Positions 1-9,853 of a DNA stretch of 64,000 nt are shown piece after piece. Source of the stretch: Petrocella sp024636985 (GTDB lineage Bacteria > Bacillota > Clostridia > Lachnospirales > Vallitaleaceae); the NCBI GenBank assembly GCA_024636985.1, contig JAGXFY010000055.1, positions 16,874 to 80,873 on the forward strand, read 5' to 3'. Each line of letters opens with the position of its first letter. The stretch's first letter is position 1. The notes beneath the pieces were generated by a model. It had not been told where the DNA came from, did no database searches, and saw only the letters and a program-made list of their open reading frames with translations. The position numbers and the translations under genes were made by a program.

Positions 1-778
1 AGAAGGCAAAAACCACAACCAAAAAGTCCAAGGTCAATACTTGACTGAAGTCCAACTGGAAGAAAATAGGTGCCAGTGAAGGGGGTGCTTGCATAATTGC
101 AGATGGAATGGTTGGGAAGGTGGCAACAAAGTCAGGTATATACCATCCTATTAATTCACTGATCATGGCTAGAATCCAAGTGCCTAAGATACCAATTAAG
201 ATGGCACCTTTCACTTTTTTAACAACCAAAAGTCCCGTAAGTAAGATACCTATAATGGACAATACAACTGGTAAAGAAGTTAAATCACCAAGAGCAACCA
301 ATGTCGCATCATCATTAACGACAATACCGGCATTTTGGAAACCGATAAAGGCAATAAAAAGACCAATACCGGCACTTACCGCATATTTTAAGTTGAGAGG
401 TATGGCATTAAACAAGGCTTCTCGAATATTTACCGCTGTTAAAAGAATAAAGATAATACCTTCAACAAAAACCGCCGTTAACGCAACCTGCCAAGAATAG
501 CCAAGGCCAATAACAACACTAAAAGCAAAGTAAGCATTCAGACCCATCCCAGGTGCCAAAGCAAATGGATAATTGGCAAAAAGCGCCATACACAAGGTTC
601 CTACAATTGCCGCTACCGCTGTTGCTGTAAAAAGTGCGTTCTTGTCCATGCCTGTGGCACTTAGAATGTTTGGATTAACAATTAGGATATACGCCATTGT
701 CATAAACGTTGTTAATCCTGCCAATAATTCCGTACTTACATTGGTGCCATGTTCCTTCAGTTTAAAAAATTTTTCCAT
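1..778 (-). CDS. NCS2-family purine (guanine/hypoxanthine-type) permease, C-terminus beyond window edge
   Basis: Read on the minus strand from the ATG at 778, the frame is open to base 1, giving about 259 residues of a multi-spanning membrane protein. It begins MEKFFKLKEHGTNVSTELLA and continues with GLTTFMTMAYILIVNP and LAPGMGLNAYF, which are hallmark N-terminal motifs of AzgA/PbuG-like NCS2 permeases that import hypoxanthine, guanine or adenine by proton symport. A ribosome site AAAGGGGG lies about 10 bases before the ATG. It has its own promoter at 862-890 and is probably monocistronic. The family assignment is firm; the exact purine is not determinable because the rest of the protein is outside the window. 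Confidence 0.85.
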   Translation of the reverse strand, partial: MEKFFKLKEHGTNVSTELLAGLTTFMTMAYILIVNPNILSATGMDKNALFTATAVAAIVGTLCMALFANYPFALAPGMGLNAYFAFSVVIGLGYSWQVALTAVFVEGIIFILLTAVNIREALFNAIPLNLKYAVSAGIGLFIAFIGFQNAGIVVNDDATLVALGDLTSLPVVLSIIGILLTGLLVVKKVKGAILIGILGTWILAMISELIGWYIPDFVATFPTIPSAIMQAPPSLAPIFFQLDFSQVLTLDFLVVVFAF

Positions 779-861
779 AAAATTTTTTGCCCCCTTTTGT
801 CATTGTGGTTGGGTAACCTAGTTTCATAATCCTTGGATGTACTATTGTTTCTGCTGATTTC

Positions 862-890
862 ATATTATAGAAATCAGGTATTACTGTCAA
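862..890 (-). promoter_or_regulatory. Sigma-A promoter of the purine permease gene
   Basis: On the minus strand a perfect TTGACA (885-890) is followed by TATAAT (864-869, 15-bp spacer) or the overlapping TAATAT (862-867, 17-bp spacer). The leader to the start codon is about 75 bases and does not contain a purine-riboswitch core. Confidence 0.65.
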
Positions 891-913
891 CCATTTAGAG
901 TGCTTACCTTCAT

Positions 914-1918
914 TTATTGAGGGTAGCCCACTTTTTTCTTGACTTTTCGAAGCACCCGTTCTGCAAGACGACTTGCTGACTCGGCATTTTTCAAGATGAT
1001 ACCATCAAGGTATGCCTTGTCTGATAGAATCTCCTTGAAACGTTTTTGAATTGGTTCTAATTCAGCTATTAAAGCATCGGCTACTTGTTCTTTGAGCTCC
1101 CCATAGCCTTTGCCTTGAAAATGTTCTAATGCTTCATCTGTGGTAATGTCTTTTGACAAGCAGTAAATATCAATTAAGTTTCGGATACCTGCTTTTTCTT
1201 CAGTATACGCAATCAAAGCATCTGAATCTGTGACTGCTTTTTTTATTTTCTTACGAATGACGCTTGGTTCATCTAACAAAGAAATGTATGCATTCGGATT
1301 TTCATCTGATTTCGACATTTTTTTGGTGGGCTCCTGAAGACTGGCAATACGTGCACCCATTTTTGCTATATAGGGCTCAGGTACTGTAAAAGTATCGCCA
1401 TAAATACCATTAAAACGGCTCGCTATATCTCTTGCTAACTCTAAATGTTGTTTTTGGTCGTTGCCAACTGGTACTAAGTCGGTTTTAAACAATAAAATAT
1501 CTGCCGCCATAAGTATGGGATAGGTGTATAAACCTGCGTTCAAGTTCAATTCACTTTTTTGTGACTTTTCCTTAAATTGTGTCATTCTGTTTAACTCACC
1601 CATATAAGTAAAACAGCTTAATATCCATGACAATTCTGCATGCTCTGGTACATGAGACTGGTAATAAATTAGATTTTCATCCGGGTCAAGGCCTGCCGCA
1701 ATATATAAGGCCAAGAGTTCTCTAGCACTTTTTCTTAATTTGATAGGATCTTGTCTTGTGGTTATGGAATGCATATCTACCACACAGAATAAACAATTGT
1801 ACTCATTATGCAACTTGACCCAATTCTTTAATGCACCAAAATAATTGCCAATGGTTATAACACCTGTTGGTTGCATACCGCTAAATATAACTTTTTTCTG
1901 CTGCGCTTGCTCATTCAT
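914..1918 (-). CDS. trpS: Tryptophanyl-tRNA synthetase
   Basis: Class Ic aminoacyl-tRNA synthetase that charges tRNA-Trp in the cytosol; 334 residues, normal for bacterial TrpRS. The HIGH-type signature appears as TIGN within PTGVITIGNYFGA (residues about 17-29), and the second ATP-binding signature as KKMSKSDENP near residue 200. An in-frame GTG at 1921 would add one residue, but the ATG at 1918 has the better distance (9 nt) to the upstream AGGA, so it is preferred. It lies 76 bp downstream of the histidine kinase gene in the same direction, and no T-box leader fits in that gap, so it may be read through from upstream or use a promoter inside the kinase gene. Confidence 0.95.
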   Translation of the reverse strand: MNEQAQQKKVIFSGMQPTGVITIGNYFGALKNWVKLHNEYNCLFCVVDMHSITTRQDPIKLRKSARELLALYIAAGLDPDENLIYYQSHVPEHAELSWILSCFTYMGELNRMTQFKEKSQKSELNLNAGLYTYPILMAADILLFKTDLVPVGNDQKQHLELARDIASRFNGIYGDTFTVPEPYIAKMGARIASLQEPTKKMSKSDENPNAYISLLDEPSVIRKKIKKAVTDSDALIAYTEEKAGIRNLIDIYCLSKDITTDEALEHFQGKGYGELKEQVADALIAELEPIQKRFKEILSDKAYLDGIILKNAESASRLAERVLRKVKKKVGYPQ

Positions 1919-1997
1919 CACTTATCATCCTTTGCTTTTACTTAAATTCTCCATAACTTCTGATAGTTTATCACAGTTCCAAGTCAAGGTCAAAGCC

Positions 1998-3914
1998 TTA
2001 TTCATAGACGGTTTGAGCAATGGCTTTCATCAATTCTTTGTTGGTATAGGGTTTATGCATCAACTTAAGTTGGTTGAAGACAGATTTCGCCTCCATAATG
2101 GTGGGATCATTGAAGCTGGTCGTCATTAATACCTTTATTTCCTTATTCATAGCACGAATGTGTTCAAAGACTTTAAGACCTTCAATGTCGGGCAATATGG
2201 AGTCCAAAATAACCATATCCAAAGCGTCACCATAATGACTGAAATTGTTAATCGCATCCTGGCCGTTTCCGGCAGTCAATACTTGAATATCCATTTTTTC
2301 CAGAATGGTTTTTGTTGCTTCCATGAGCATTCTATCATCTTCAACCAGTAAAAGTTTTAGACCCTCAAAACTACTGGGAACATGATGTTCTTTATGTTGA
2401 TCAATCATCACAAGCCTTGTTTTTTGGTTGGGGAATAGGATTTTAAAAGTTGTACCTCGCCCGACTTCACTATCAAGTTCAATGGTACCGCCATGGCTTT
2501 CAACAATACCAAGAACTGTAGCAAGACCAAGACCTGTACCTTCACCTAGATCTTTTGTTGTAAAAAAAGGTTCAAATATTTTATTTTGTATATTCTCATG
2601 AATACCTGAGCCGTTATCCGCCACTTCTAAGCAAACAAATTGCCCGCTTTTTTTCATAACATTATACGTTTTTATCTTAATTTCGCCTTCTTCACCTATG
2701 GCATCTTTGGCATTAACACACAGGTTGACTATAATTTGTTCCATTTGCGTCTTATCCGCCAGGATATCCTCCACTTGATGATCCAGTTCTAATTTCAAAC
2801 TGATTCTTTCTCCGATAATCCGATCCAGCATATGGCCGATTCCTTCAACTGATGTGTTTATACTTAGAATTTGTTTATGGACACGGTCCATCTTGCTAAA
2901 AATCATGAGCTTTCGAATCAGTCCTTCAGCCTTATAAGCCGCTTCCCGAATATTTTTTACTTTGGCGACCAATTCATATTGCTCTGCTTTTTCAAGGTGA
3001 TAGTGAACCAAATCTGAATAACCTAGAATGACTTGTAAGATATTATTAAAGTCATGGGAAATACCGCTGGTTAGTCGACCAATGGCTTCCATTTTAGTTG
3101 ACCGATTCACCTTAAACTCCAGATTCTTCTGCTGGGTCACATCTCTATATGTCTTAATAAACGCACTTATTTTGTTTTCATTATCATAAACCGGTATGGT
3201 CAACTGATCAATAATCCTATCTTTAAAATCAATCAGTCTACTTTGTTTGATGCCCAATCTTAATATATATGCATTATTACAACCTTTACAGGTCTTGTCC
3301 TTTGAATTAAATATCTCATAACAATGATCATAGGTTGCCAATCGTTCTTTAGGGATTTCAAATAATTCTAATAACGCTTGGTTACATCGAATCACTTTTC
3401 CGTCGCTATCTGTAATCATAAGCCCGTCATAACTGTTTTCAATAATTCTTTCAATCCATAACTCATTGATTTCATGGGTCACACTTTGTTCAACCATATC
3501 GGTATACAAAAGATTATACCTTTCTTTCTCTTCCTCCAACTGTCTGTCTTTATCCTCTATAACCAGTTGCATGGACGTAAGTAAGTCAGCTAATTGTTTG
3601 ACTTCCTTATATGTACTAACCAAAGTCAAATCATTGTTTAATTGAGATTTATTGTTTTGAAGCAGAGCCATCATTTCATCTATTGCTTGATTTATTTTAT
3701 CCTGTTCTTTATTTCTATATCTCAAATACAGATAAGAGGGTATTATCAAATACAGAATACTTACAAATAGTATCAAAAATCCTGCCACTATACCTAATTC
3801 CATTTTAATTGCCATGTAATAAAGACTCCCAATGATTGGCAAATAAAATATCATATGCATAATGACTTTCGAATTATGGACGATCGGTCTCTTGATGGAT
3901 TCCGTTTTGTTCAT
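1998..3914 (-). CDS. Membrane-bound PAS hybrid sensor histidine kinase with C-terminal receiver
   Basis: 638 residues. Two hydrophobic segments (about 17-37 and 40-64) are followed by a coiled-coil linker (about 85-130), a PAS domain (about 150-260), a HisKA dimerisation domain with the phospho-accepting His in ISHDFNNIL, an HATPase domain with N, G1 and G2 boxes (VNLCVNAKDA, DNGSGI, GTGLGLATV), and a receiver domain (about 515-638) with acidic DD, the acceptor Asp in MVILDSILPD and a Lys in MHKPYT. The PAS domain carries a Cys pair (TCKGC) that could bind a metal or respond to redox; that is inference. No separate response regulator is adjacent, so phosphate probably passes to its own receiver and then to an unlinked partner. 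The ligand is unknown. Confidence 0.88.
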   Translation of the reverse strand: MNKTESIKRPIVHNSKVIMHMIFYLPIIGSLYYMAIKMELGIVAGFLILFVSILYLIIPSYLYLRYRNKEQDKINQAIDEMMALLQNNKSQLNNDLTLVSTYKEVKQLADLLTSMQLVIEDKDRQLEEEKERYNLLYTDMVEQSVTHEINELWIERIIENSYDGLMITDSDGKVIRCNQALLELFEIPKERLATYDHCYEIFNSKDKTCKGCNNAYILRLGIKQSRLIDFKDRIIDQLTIPVYDNENKISAFIKTYRDVTQQKNLEFKVNRSTKMEAIGRLTSGISHDFNNILQVILGYSDLVHYHLEKAEQYELVAKVKNIREAAYKAEGLIRKLMIFSKMDRVHKQILSINTSVEGIGHMLDRIIGERISLKLELDHQVEDILADKTQMEQIIVNLCVNAKDAIGEEGEIKIKTYNVMKKSGQFVCLEVADNGSGIHENIQNKIFEPFFTTKDLGEGTGLGLATVLGIVESHGGTIELDSEVGRGTTFKILFPNQKTRLVMIDQHKEHHVPSSFEGLKLLLVEDDRMLMEATKTILEKMDIQVLTAGNGQDAINNFSHYGDALDMVILDSILPDIEGLKVFEHIRAMNKEIKVLMTTSFNDPTIMEAKSVFNQLKLMHKPYTNKELMKAIAQTVYE

Positions 3915-3937
3915 ATAGCTTCACCTATTCTTCTATA

Positions 3938-4579
3938 TTATTGGTTGCCTTCATTCTCCTTAATGTCATACTGATCAACCTCTTTTTTAATTGCCATCAT
4001 TTTACGATCTAATTCCATAATGATAGATGCGCATTTCTTTAGTTCTTGGGCAATATGTACCGGTGCTTTGTCGAAATATTTATACCTGAGTTTATGTTCT
4101 AAAGTCGCCCAGTAATCCATGGCAATGGTCCTAATCTGCACTTCAACCGGGACATGTTCTACACAATCTGACAGTTGAACCAATGTCTCCACCACGATAT
4201 GAAGGCTTTGATAACCTGATGCTTTTGGATTCTTAATATAATCCTTAATTTCAATAATCTTGATATCCGTCTGATGGACAAGTACTTCAAAAATACCATA
4301 GATGTCTGATGTGAAGGCACAAATGATTCTTACACCTGCTATGTCATTAAGATATTTTTTTGCATTGGCAACGTTTACCGGTTTTGCTTTTTCTTCCAAC
4401 TTTCTTGCAATACTTTCAAAACTTTTGACTCTTGTTTTTATATGCTCTATTGGATTGCTTTCACCCGATAATTCATAGATTTCATAGAGTTTATCCAACT
4501 TAATTTTGACTTCTTCAATGGCAATGCCATGAATTAAAAATAACTGTTGCCATGCTTCTTTGTTCATATCCGGGTACAT
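3938..4579 (-). CDS. relQ: Small alarmone synthetase, RelQ/YjbM type GTP pyrophosphokinase
   Basis: 213 residues, the size of single-domain RelQ enzymes that make (p)ppGpp from ATP and GDP or GTP without a hydrolase or ribosome-sensing region. Visible synthetase motifs are YIKNPKASGYQSLH and VEVQIRTIAMDYWATLEHK, containing the nucleotide-binding and catalytic Glu/Gln region. The N-terminal helix and a C-terminal helical tail match tetramer-forming SAS1 proteins. The gene is 23 bp upstream of the hybrid kinase gene and likely co-transcribed with it. GGAAGGTG precedes the ATG. Confidence 0.9.
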   Translation of the reverse strand: MYPDMNKEAWQQLFLIHGIAIEEVKIKLDKLYEIYELSGESNPIEHIKTRVKSFESIARKLEEKAKPVNVANAKKYLNDIAGVRIICAFTSDIYGIFEVLVHQTDIKIIEIKDYIKNPKASGYQSLHIVVETLVQLSDCVEHVPVEVQIRTIAMDYWATLEHKLRYKYFDKAPVHIAQELKKCASIIMELDRKMMAIKKEVDQYDIKENEGNQ

Positions 4580-4725
4580 TCAAACACCTTCCATCTATAG
4601 TATATAACCCTAATTCGCTCATTCTACAAAGTCGTTTCAAGTCTTTACGAAAATACGCTTCTATGTTTTAATGAATATAGGGTTCATTTATAAAAACCAT
4701 GACCAACCCTTAGGAGGAACATATT

Positions 4726-5202
4726 ATGGATAAAATACCAAGTTTTAACGTAAACCATTTAGAATTACTACCCGGCATATACGTCTCCAGAAAAGACTAT
4801 GTCGGTGACTATACTTTAACCACTTTTGATATTCGAATGACACGACCGAACTTCGAACCTGTTTTACAAACTGCCGAAATTCATGCTCTAGAACATATGG
4901 GCGCAACTTTTTTAAGACAGCATGTTGTCTATGGTGACCAAACCATCTATTTTGGGCCCATGGGATGTCGTACCGGTTTTTATCTTATCTTAAAAGGCGA
5001 CCTCAGCTCAGATAGTATTGTGGGATTGATCAAAGAGCTTTTTGAACATATGGCTGATTATAATGCGCCCTTACCTGGAGCTTCTGCCAGAGACTGTGGT
5101 AATTATCTGGATATGAATCAGCCTATGGCAAAATATGAAGCCCATCGCTTCCTAGATCGCATTAAAAACATTTCGTTCGCACAACTAAATTATCCGGACT
5201 GA
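4726..5202 (+). CDS. luxS: S-ribosylhomocysteine lyase (autoinducer-2 synthase)
   Basis: Cleaves S-ribosylhomocysteine to homocysteine and the AI-2 precursor DPD in the activated methyl cycle. 158 residues, as usual. Zinc ligands are visible as His53 and His57 of HALEH and Cys124 in ARDCGNY; the catalytic Cys81 lies in GCRTGFYL. TAGGAGGAAC precedes the ATG. It stands alone, with no pfs or cysteine genes next to it, and its stop codon abuts the stop codon of the convergent traX-like gene with no intervening base. Confidence 0.97.
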   Translation: MDKIPSFNVNHLELLPGIYVSRKDYVGDYTLTTFDIRMTRPNFEPVLQTAEIHALEHMGATFLRQHVVYGDQTIYFGPMGCRTGFYLILKGDLSSDSIVGLIKELFEHMADYNAPLPGASARDCGNYLDMNQPMAKYEAHRFLDRIKNISFAQLNYPD

Positions 5203-5844
5203 TTACATCCAAGCTTTATGAATGATATAAAGCAGTATAAGGTGCACCGGATAAAACCCATAAAAAAGGTACTTCAAATTCATACCTTTTTTCCCATTAT
5301 AGGCGAGTATGAAAGGCATGGCGAGAATTGCCAATCCTTGTATTGCACTACCCATCGTAAAATTTATGATGCTTGCAGAACCACAGGCCAAGATTCTTCT
5401 ATCTCTAAAAAAATAAAATAGAAATATCATAGCAATGCCATATATACTATAATCCGTTCTTAATAACACACTTAAGGCACCCGTCAAAAATATAGCAATC
5501 ATACCAACCATCGATTGATGTGTCCTATAACGTTGATAGAGCCACAAGCATACAAGTCCAAGAAAAAGGGTAAAGAATATATTTTGTCGATAAAAATCGA
5601 TGAGGTTCCCTCGAAAAGCCAGATCATAGGGTATCTCAGAAATTAGAGCAAAAATACCCAGTCTAATTCCGTATTTCTTAATATTATGCGTATGATGAAA
5701 ACCTTCAGCAACCAGAAAAGCAAATATTGGAAATGATAACCTTCCAATCATTCTTAATAGACTCATATCCGGATAAAGTATTGCCCCTATATGATCAATC
5801 AACATGGTCAGACAAGCAATAATCTTCAAACTAGAATTTGACAT
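5203..5844 (-). CDS. TraX-family multispanning membrane protein
   Basis: 213 residues, almost entirely hydrophobic, with about seven or eight predicted membrane spans. The N-terminal pattern SLKIIACLTMLIDHIGA and the following GRLSFPIFAFLVAEGF are typical of TraX-family proteins, named after the F-pilin acetylase but found widely in Firmicutes chromosomes outside any conjugation locus; their role there is unknown. No conjugation genes are nearby. A GAGGT ribosome site precedes the ATG. Convergent to luxS with no gap. Confidence 0.82.
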   Translation of the reverse strand: MSNSSLKIIACLTMLIDHIGAILYPDMSLLRMIGRLSFPIFAFLVAEGFHHTHNIKKYGIRLGIFALISEIPYDLAFRGNLIDFYRQNIFFTLFLGLVCLWLYQRYRTHQSMVGMIAIFLTGALSVLLRTDYSIYGIAMIFLFYFFRDRRILACGSASIINFTMGSAIQGLAILAMPFILAYNGKKGMNLKYLFYGFYPVHLILLYIIHKAWM

Positions 5845-5904
5845 AATCGTACCTCATTATTTATTTTCATACAAAGACTTCTATTAATAATAAAGGAATA
5901 TATT

Positions 5905-5934
5905 AATAAAGAGGGCTTACCAGCCCTCTTTATT
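5905..5934 (-). terminator. Terminator downstream of purL
   Basis: A 13-bp perfect inverted repeat (5905-5917 and 5922-5934; AATAAAGAGGGCT around a TACC-type loop) directly follows the purL stop. The stem ends in an AT-rich stretch rather than a long U-run. Confidence 0.75.
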
Positions 5935-5947
5935 ATACCATTTATTA

Positions 5948-8900
5948 TTATTTCGTAAAGTAAGTTACACCAGATTCGAATATTTTTTGGTCTTGGCTAC
6001 CGATAATGTTGATTGCCACATTTTGACCTATTCTTTCTGAATGGCCCATTTTTCCAAGAACCCGCCCATCCGGACTTGTTATCCCTTCAATACCATAAAC
6101 AGAACCGTTAGGATTGAAGCTTCCATCCATCGTTGGATTACCTAACAAATCCACATAAGTCGTGGCCACCTGACCGTTGTCAAATAAACTTCTGACCACT
6201 TGATCGCTGGCAACAAAACGTCCTTCACCATGGGACATAGGTACTTTAAATATCTCACCTGGCTTGGTACCGGATAACCATGGGGACTTATTTGACATAA
6301 TTTTAGTACTGGCCACACGAGATATATGCCTACCTATTGTATTATAGGTTAATGTTGGCGCATCTTCTGTTAGATCTATTATCTCGCCTGTCGGTACCAG
6401 ACCCAGTTTAATCAGTGCTTGAAAACCATTGCAAATGCCTATCATTAATCCATCACGTTGATGAAGGAGTTCATGAATCGCTTCTTTAAGTATTTCATTT
6501 CTAAATATGGAGGCGATAAATTTTCCAGAACCTTCCGGTTCATCACCGGCACTGAAACCACCGGGAAGCATAACGATTTGACTCTCCCTTATAGATTTCG
6601 CCATTTCTTGAAGTGACTTGGTAATATCACCGGACTTAAGATTTCTAAATACTAGGGTGTCTACATGGGCACCTGCTTTCTCAAAAGCTCTTCTGGAGTC
6701 GTATTCACAATTGGTACCTGGAAATACCGGTATGAAAACCTGTGGTTTTGCAATTTTATTTTTGCAAATATAGATCTGATCATAGGTTTTTGTGTCCTTA
6801 ATCATTTCTGATACCTCTGAAAAAGCCTGAGATGGGAACACATTTTCCAAGGTTGACGACCAAGTATTCATAAGCAGATCGATTTCCAGTTTATGGTCGG
6901 AGGCTTTTATCACAGACTGCTTCGTGGTTGTACCAACCTTTATAAATCCTTCATGATCTTCTAAGTCTTCTATGGATATATCAGATGCTAATTCTACCAA
7001 TATGGAACCATAATCCGGGGTGAATAACATCGGACCGACAAGAGTATCTTCAAGTTCTATGCCTATTTTATTCCCAAAAGTCATTTTACTAATGGCCTCG
7101 GCCATACCGCCAATTCCAATTGCATAGGCTGAAAGAATTTCTTTTCTACCTATCATCTCATATAATGTTTCATAATTTTTTTTCATCTGCACAAAATCCG
7201 GTAGATCATACTGATCTCTCTTTTGAAGAAGACATACCACCTTGTGGCCCGCGGCCTTGAATTCCGGTGATATGACCCGTGTCACATCGACGACATCAAC
7301 CGCAAAGGAGACTAAAGTTGGTGGCACATCAATATCATGGAAGGTACCGGACATACTGTCTTTTCCTCCAATAGAAGGTAATCCCAAAGCTATTTGTGCA
7401 TGGTAAGCACCAAGCATGGCACTAAAAGGCTCACCCCACCTACTTGGGTTATCTCCTAGTCTTTTAAAATACTCTTGAAATGTAAATCGGATTTTTTTAT
7501 AATCGCCACCTGTAGCCACAACTTTTGCAACAGAATCCAATACAGCATAAATCGCACCATGGAAGGGACTCCACTTTGATAAGTAGGGGTTGTAACCATA
7601 AGTCATAATGGTGCCTGTCGTCGTTTCACCTTGTTCTAGTGGTATCTTTGCCACCATACTTTGGGTCGGTGTCATTTGGTACAGACCACCGTAAGGCATG
7701 AGCACACTCCCTGCACCAATGGAACTATCAAAACGTTCTTCGAGGCCTTTTTTCGAACAACTGTTTAAGTCCCTAAGTATATTTAACCAGTGATTAGGAA
7801 CAGCCTCCTTATCAGCAAAAAAATCTTGTCTATCTTGGAAATAGCTTTTTTCTTGAGGCAGATCAACACGTACCTTAGTTTTTGATGTTGCACCATTTGT
7901 ATCCACAAAACTTCGGCTCATATTAACGATTGCTTGATTATTCCATTCCATAACCAGTCGCTTCTCTTTTGTTACCCGTGCTACAACAACCGCTTCTAAG
8001 TTTTCCTTTTCTGATGCCTCTATAAACCGATGCACATCTTTCGGATCTAGTACAACAGCCATTCTTTCTTGAGATTCTGATATAGATAATTCAGTCCCAT
8101 CCAGACCGGCATATTTTTTGGGTACTGCATCTAGGTCAATAATAAGTCCGTCTGCCAACTCACCAATTGCAACGGATACACCACCTGCTCCAAAATCGTT
8201 ACACTTCTTAATCATAGATGCAACATGCTTGTCTCTAAATAAACGTTGAATCTTACGTTCTGTGGGTGGATTTCCTTTTTGAACTTCTGCACCACAAGTA
8301 TGTATTGAATCTTCTGTGTGTTCTTTAGATGATCCTGTTGCGCCACCACATCCGTCTCTTCCTGTTCGCCCCCCCAAAAGCACGATGATGTTACCGGGAT
8401 CTGATGTTTCACGGATAACATTTTCCCTTGGAGCCGCTGCAATAACCGCACCGATTTCCATACGTTTTGCTACATAGTCAGGGTGATAGATCTCATCTAC
8501 TTTTCCGGTTGCCAAACCTATTTGATTACCATAGGAACTATACCCATGGGCAGATTGGGTTACAATCTTTCTTTGAGGTAATTTCCCAGGCAAAGTCTTA
8601 TCAACAGAAACTGTAGGGTCAGAAGCTCCCGTGACACGCATCGCCTGATATACATAAGACCGACCGGATAAGGGGTCCCGAATGGCACCACCTAAGCAAG
8701 TAGCAGCACCACCGAAAGGTTCTATCTCCGTTGGGTGATTATGCGTCTCGTTCTTAAACATAACCAACCAAGAAGTTTCTTTACCATCCACATCTACCGG
8801 TACAATGATACTACAGGCGTTGATTTCATCCGATACCTCTAAGTCCTCTAACTGTCCGTCTTTTCTTAGTTTTCTCATAGCCAGTAACGCTATATCCATT

Positions 8901-9727
8901 AGGCATACATCTTTTTCATGGATTCTATCCCCGAAAACGTGACTACGATCCTCCAAATAATCCTTGTAAGCTACTTGAACCGGTTGGTTATAAAATCCTT
9001 CTTCAAAAGTAACGTCTTCAATTTTTGTTAGAAAAGTGGTGTGACGACAATGATCCGACCAGTATGTATCCAACACCTTGATTTCTGTTATGGTCGGATT
9101 TCTTTTCTCATCCTCTATAAAATACTTTTGAGTATGTATTAAGTCATCTATACTCATGGCAAGTCCAAGTCGCTTCCATAGTGCCTTCAGTCCATTATAA
9201 TCTAGCTTGGTAAAACCTTCTAAGATTTCAACTTCTGTTGGTATATGAAAATCCATTTCAAGGGTTTGAGGTTTTAACATATCCGCTTCTCTTGAATCCA
9301 CAGGATTAATGCAGTAAGCCTTAATCTTTTCTACGCTTTCCTCGGTTAATTGGCCTTTTAACACAATGATCTTGGCACTTCTAACTACCGGCTTTTGATC
9401 CGCATTGATAATCTCAATGCATTGCTCAGTAGAGTCTGCTCTTTGATCATATTGACCCGGCAAGTATTCAATACCAAAGGCGACTTCATCGGGAGCAATC
9501 TCAAATGATTCTTCAAACAATCGATCTACTGGTGGTTCAGAGAAAATTGTATGAAGGGCTTTATCATATGCATTATCGGATATACGATCTACATCATAGC
9601 GATGTAACAAACGTAAATTCTCAAGTGTCTTGATGCCTAGATTCTCTTTTATATCCTGTAGCAACTGTTGACTTTCAACATTATAACCTGTTTTCTTCTC
9701 AACAAAAATTCTTCTTATAGCTTCCAT
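5948..9727 (-). CDS. purL: Phosphoribosylformylglycinamidine synthase, single-chain form
   Basis: Fourth step of purine synthesis: FGAR plus glutamine plus ATP to FGAM. About 1259 residues carrying the synthetase halves and a C-terminal glutaminase, as in the large PurL of many Clostridia. Visible features are the substrate-binding region VMFKNETHNHPTEIEPFGG, IGGKDSMSG in the second half, and a class I glutamine amidotransferase with Cys in MIGICNGFQAL and a His in MSHGEGRF. The frame extends upstream to a TTG, but that extension contains the ribosome site GGGAGGC, so the ATG at 9727 is the real start. No other pur genes are adjacent; a LysR-type regulator is divergent. Confidence 0.96.
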   Translation of the reverse strand: MEAIRRIFVEKKTGYNVESQQLLQDIKENLGIKTLENLRLLHRYDVDRISDNAYDKALHTIFSEPPVDRLFEESFEIAPDEVAFGIEYLPGQYDQRADSTEQCIEIINADQKPVVRSAKIIVLKGQLTEESVEKIKAYCINPVDSREADMLKPQTLEMDFHIPTEVEILEGFTKLDYNGLKALWKRLGLAMSIDDLIHTQKYFIEDEKRNPTITEIKVLDTYWSDHCRHTTFLTKIEDVTFEEGFYNQPVQVAYKDYLEDRSHVFGDRIHEKDVCLMDIALLAMRKLRKDGQLEDLEVSDEINACSIIVPVDVDGKETSWLVMFKNETHNHPTEIEPFGGAATCLGGAIRDPLSGRSYVYQAMRVTGASDPTVSVDKTLPGKLPQRKIVTQSAHGYSSYGNQIGLATGKVDEIYHPDYVAKRMEIGAVIAAAPRENVIRETSDPGNIIVLLGGRTGRDGCGGATGSSKEHTEDSIHTCGAEVQKGNPPTERKIQRLFRDKHVASMIKKCNDFGAGGVSVAIGELADGLIIDLDAVPKKYAGLDGTELSISESQERMAVVLDPKDVHRFIEASEKENLEAVVVARVTKEKRLVMEWNNQAIVNMSRSFVDTNGATSKTKVRVDLPQEKSYFQDRQDFFADKEAVPNHWLNILRDLNSCSKKGLEERFDSSIGAGSVLMPYGGLYQMTPTQSMVAKIPLEQGETTTGTIMTYGYNPYLSKWSPFHGAIYAVLDSVAKVVATGGDYKKIRFTFQEYFKRLGDNPSRWGEPFSAMLGAYHAQIALGLPSIGGKDSMSGTFHDIDVPPTLVSFAVDVVDVTRVISPEFKAAGHKVVCLLQKRDQYDLPDFVQMKKNYETLYEMIGRKEILSAYAIGIGGMAEAISKMTFGNKIGIELEDTLVGPMLFTPDYGSILVELASDISIEDLEDHEGFIKVGTTTKQSVIKASDHKLEIDLLMNTWSSTLENVFPSQAFSEVSEMIKDTKTYDQIYICKNKIAKPQVFIPVFPGTNCEYDSRRAFEKAGAHVDTLVFRNLKSGDITKSLQEMAKSIRESQIVMLPGGFSAGDEPEGSGKFIASIFRNEILKEAIHELLHQRDGLMIGICNGFQALIKLGLVPTGEIIDLTEDAPTLTYNTIGRHISRVASTKIMSNKSPWLSGTKPGEIFKVPMSHGEGRFVASDQVVRSLFDNGQVATTYVDLLGNPTMDGSFNPNGSVYGIEGITSPDGRVLGKMGHSERIGQNVAINIIGSQDQKIFESGVTYFTK

Positions 9728-9808
9728 AGTGCCTCCCGATCTATTCAATCTTACACAAAGTGTTCTAACTATCCGTTTACATACTTAGCTTAACATGGTA
9801 ATATTGAG

Positions 9809-9828
9809 TAGTAAAATTAATAATACTA
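9809..9828. promoter_or_regulatory. Possible LysR-type operator between purL and its divergent regulator
   Basis: TAGTA (9809-9813) and TACTA (9824-9828) form an inverted repeat in the 126-bp divergent spacer, where LysR-type proteins usually bind. Suggested by position and symmetry only. Confidence 0.3.
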
Positions 9829-9853
9829 ATAGGTTCTATAAGGAGTGCTTATT

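Noticed and set aside
108..821. Plus-strand open frames at the left edge
   Set aside because: They are antisense to a clear NCS2 permease frame on the minus strand, lack ribosome sites and encode no recognisable protein.
779..860. Purine riboswitch before the purine permease gene
   Set aside because: The 75-nt leader lacks the conserved three-way-junction core and loop sequences; only a promoter and ribosome site are seen.
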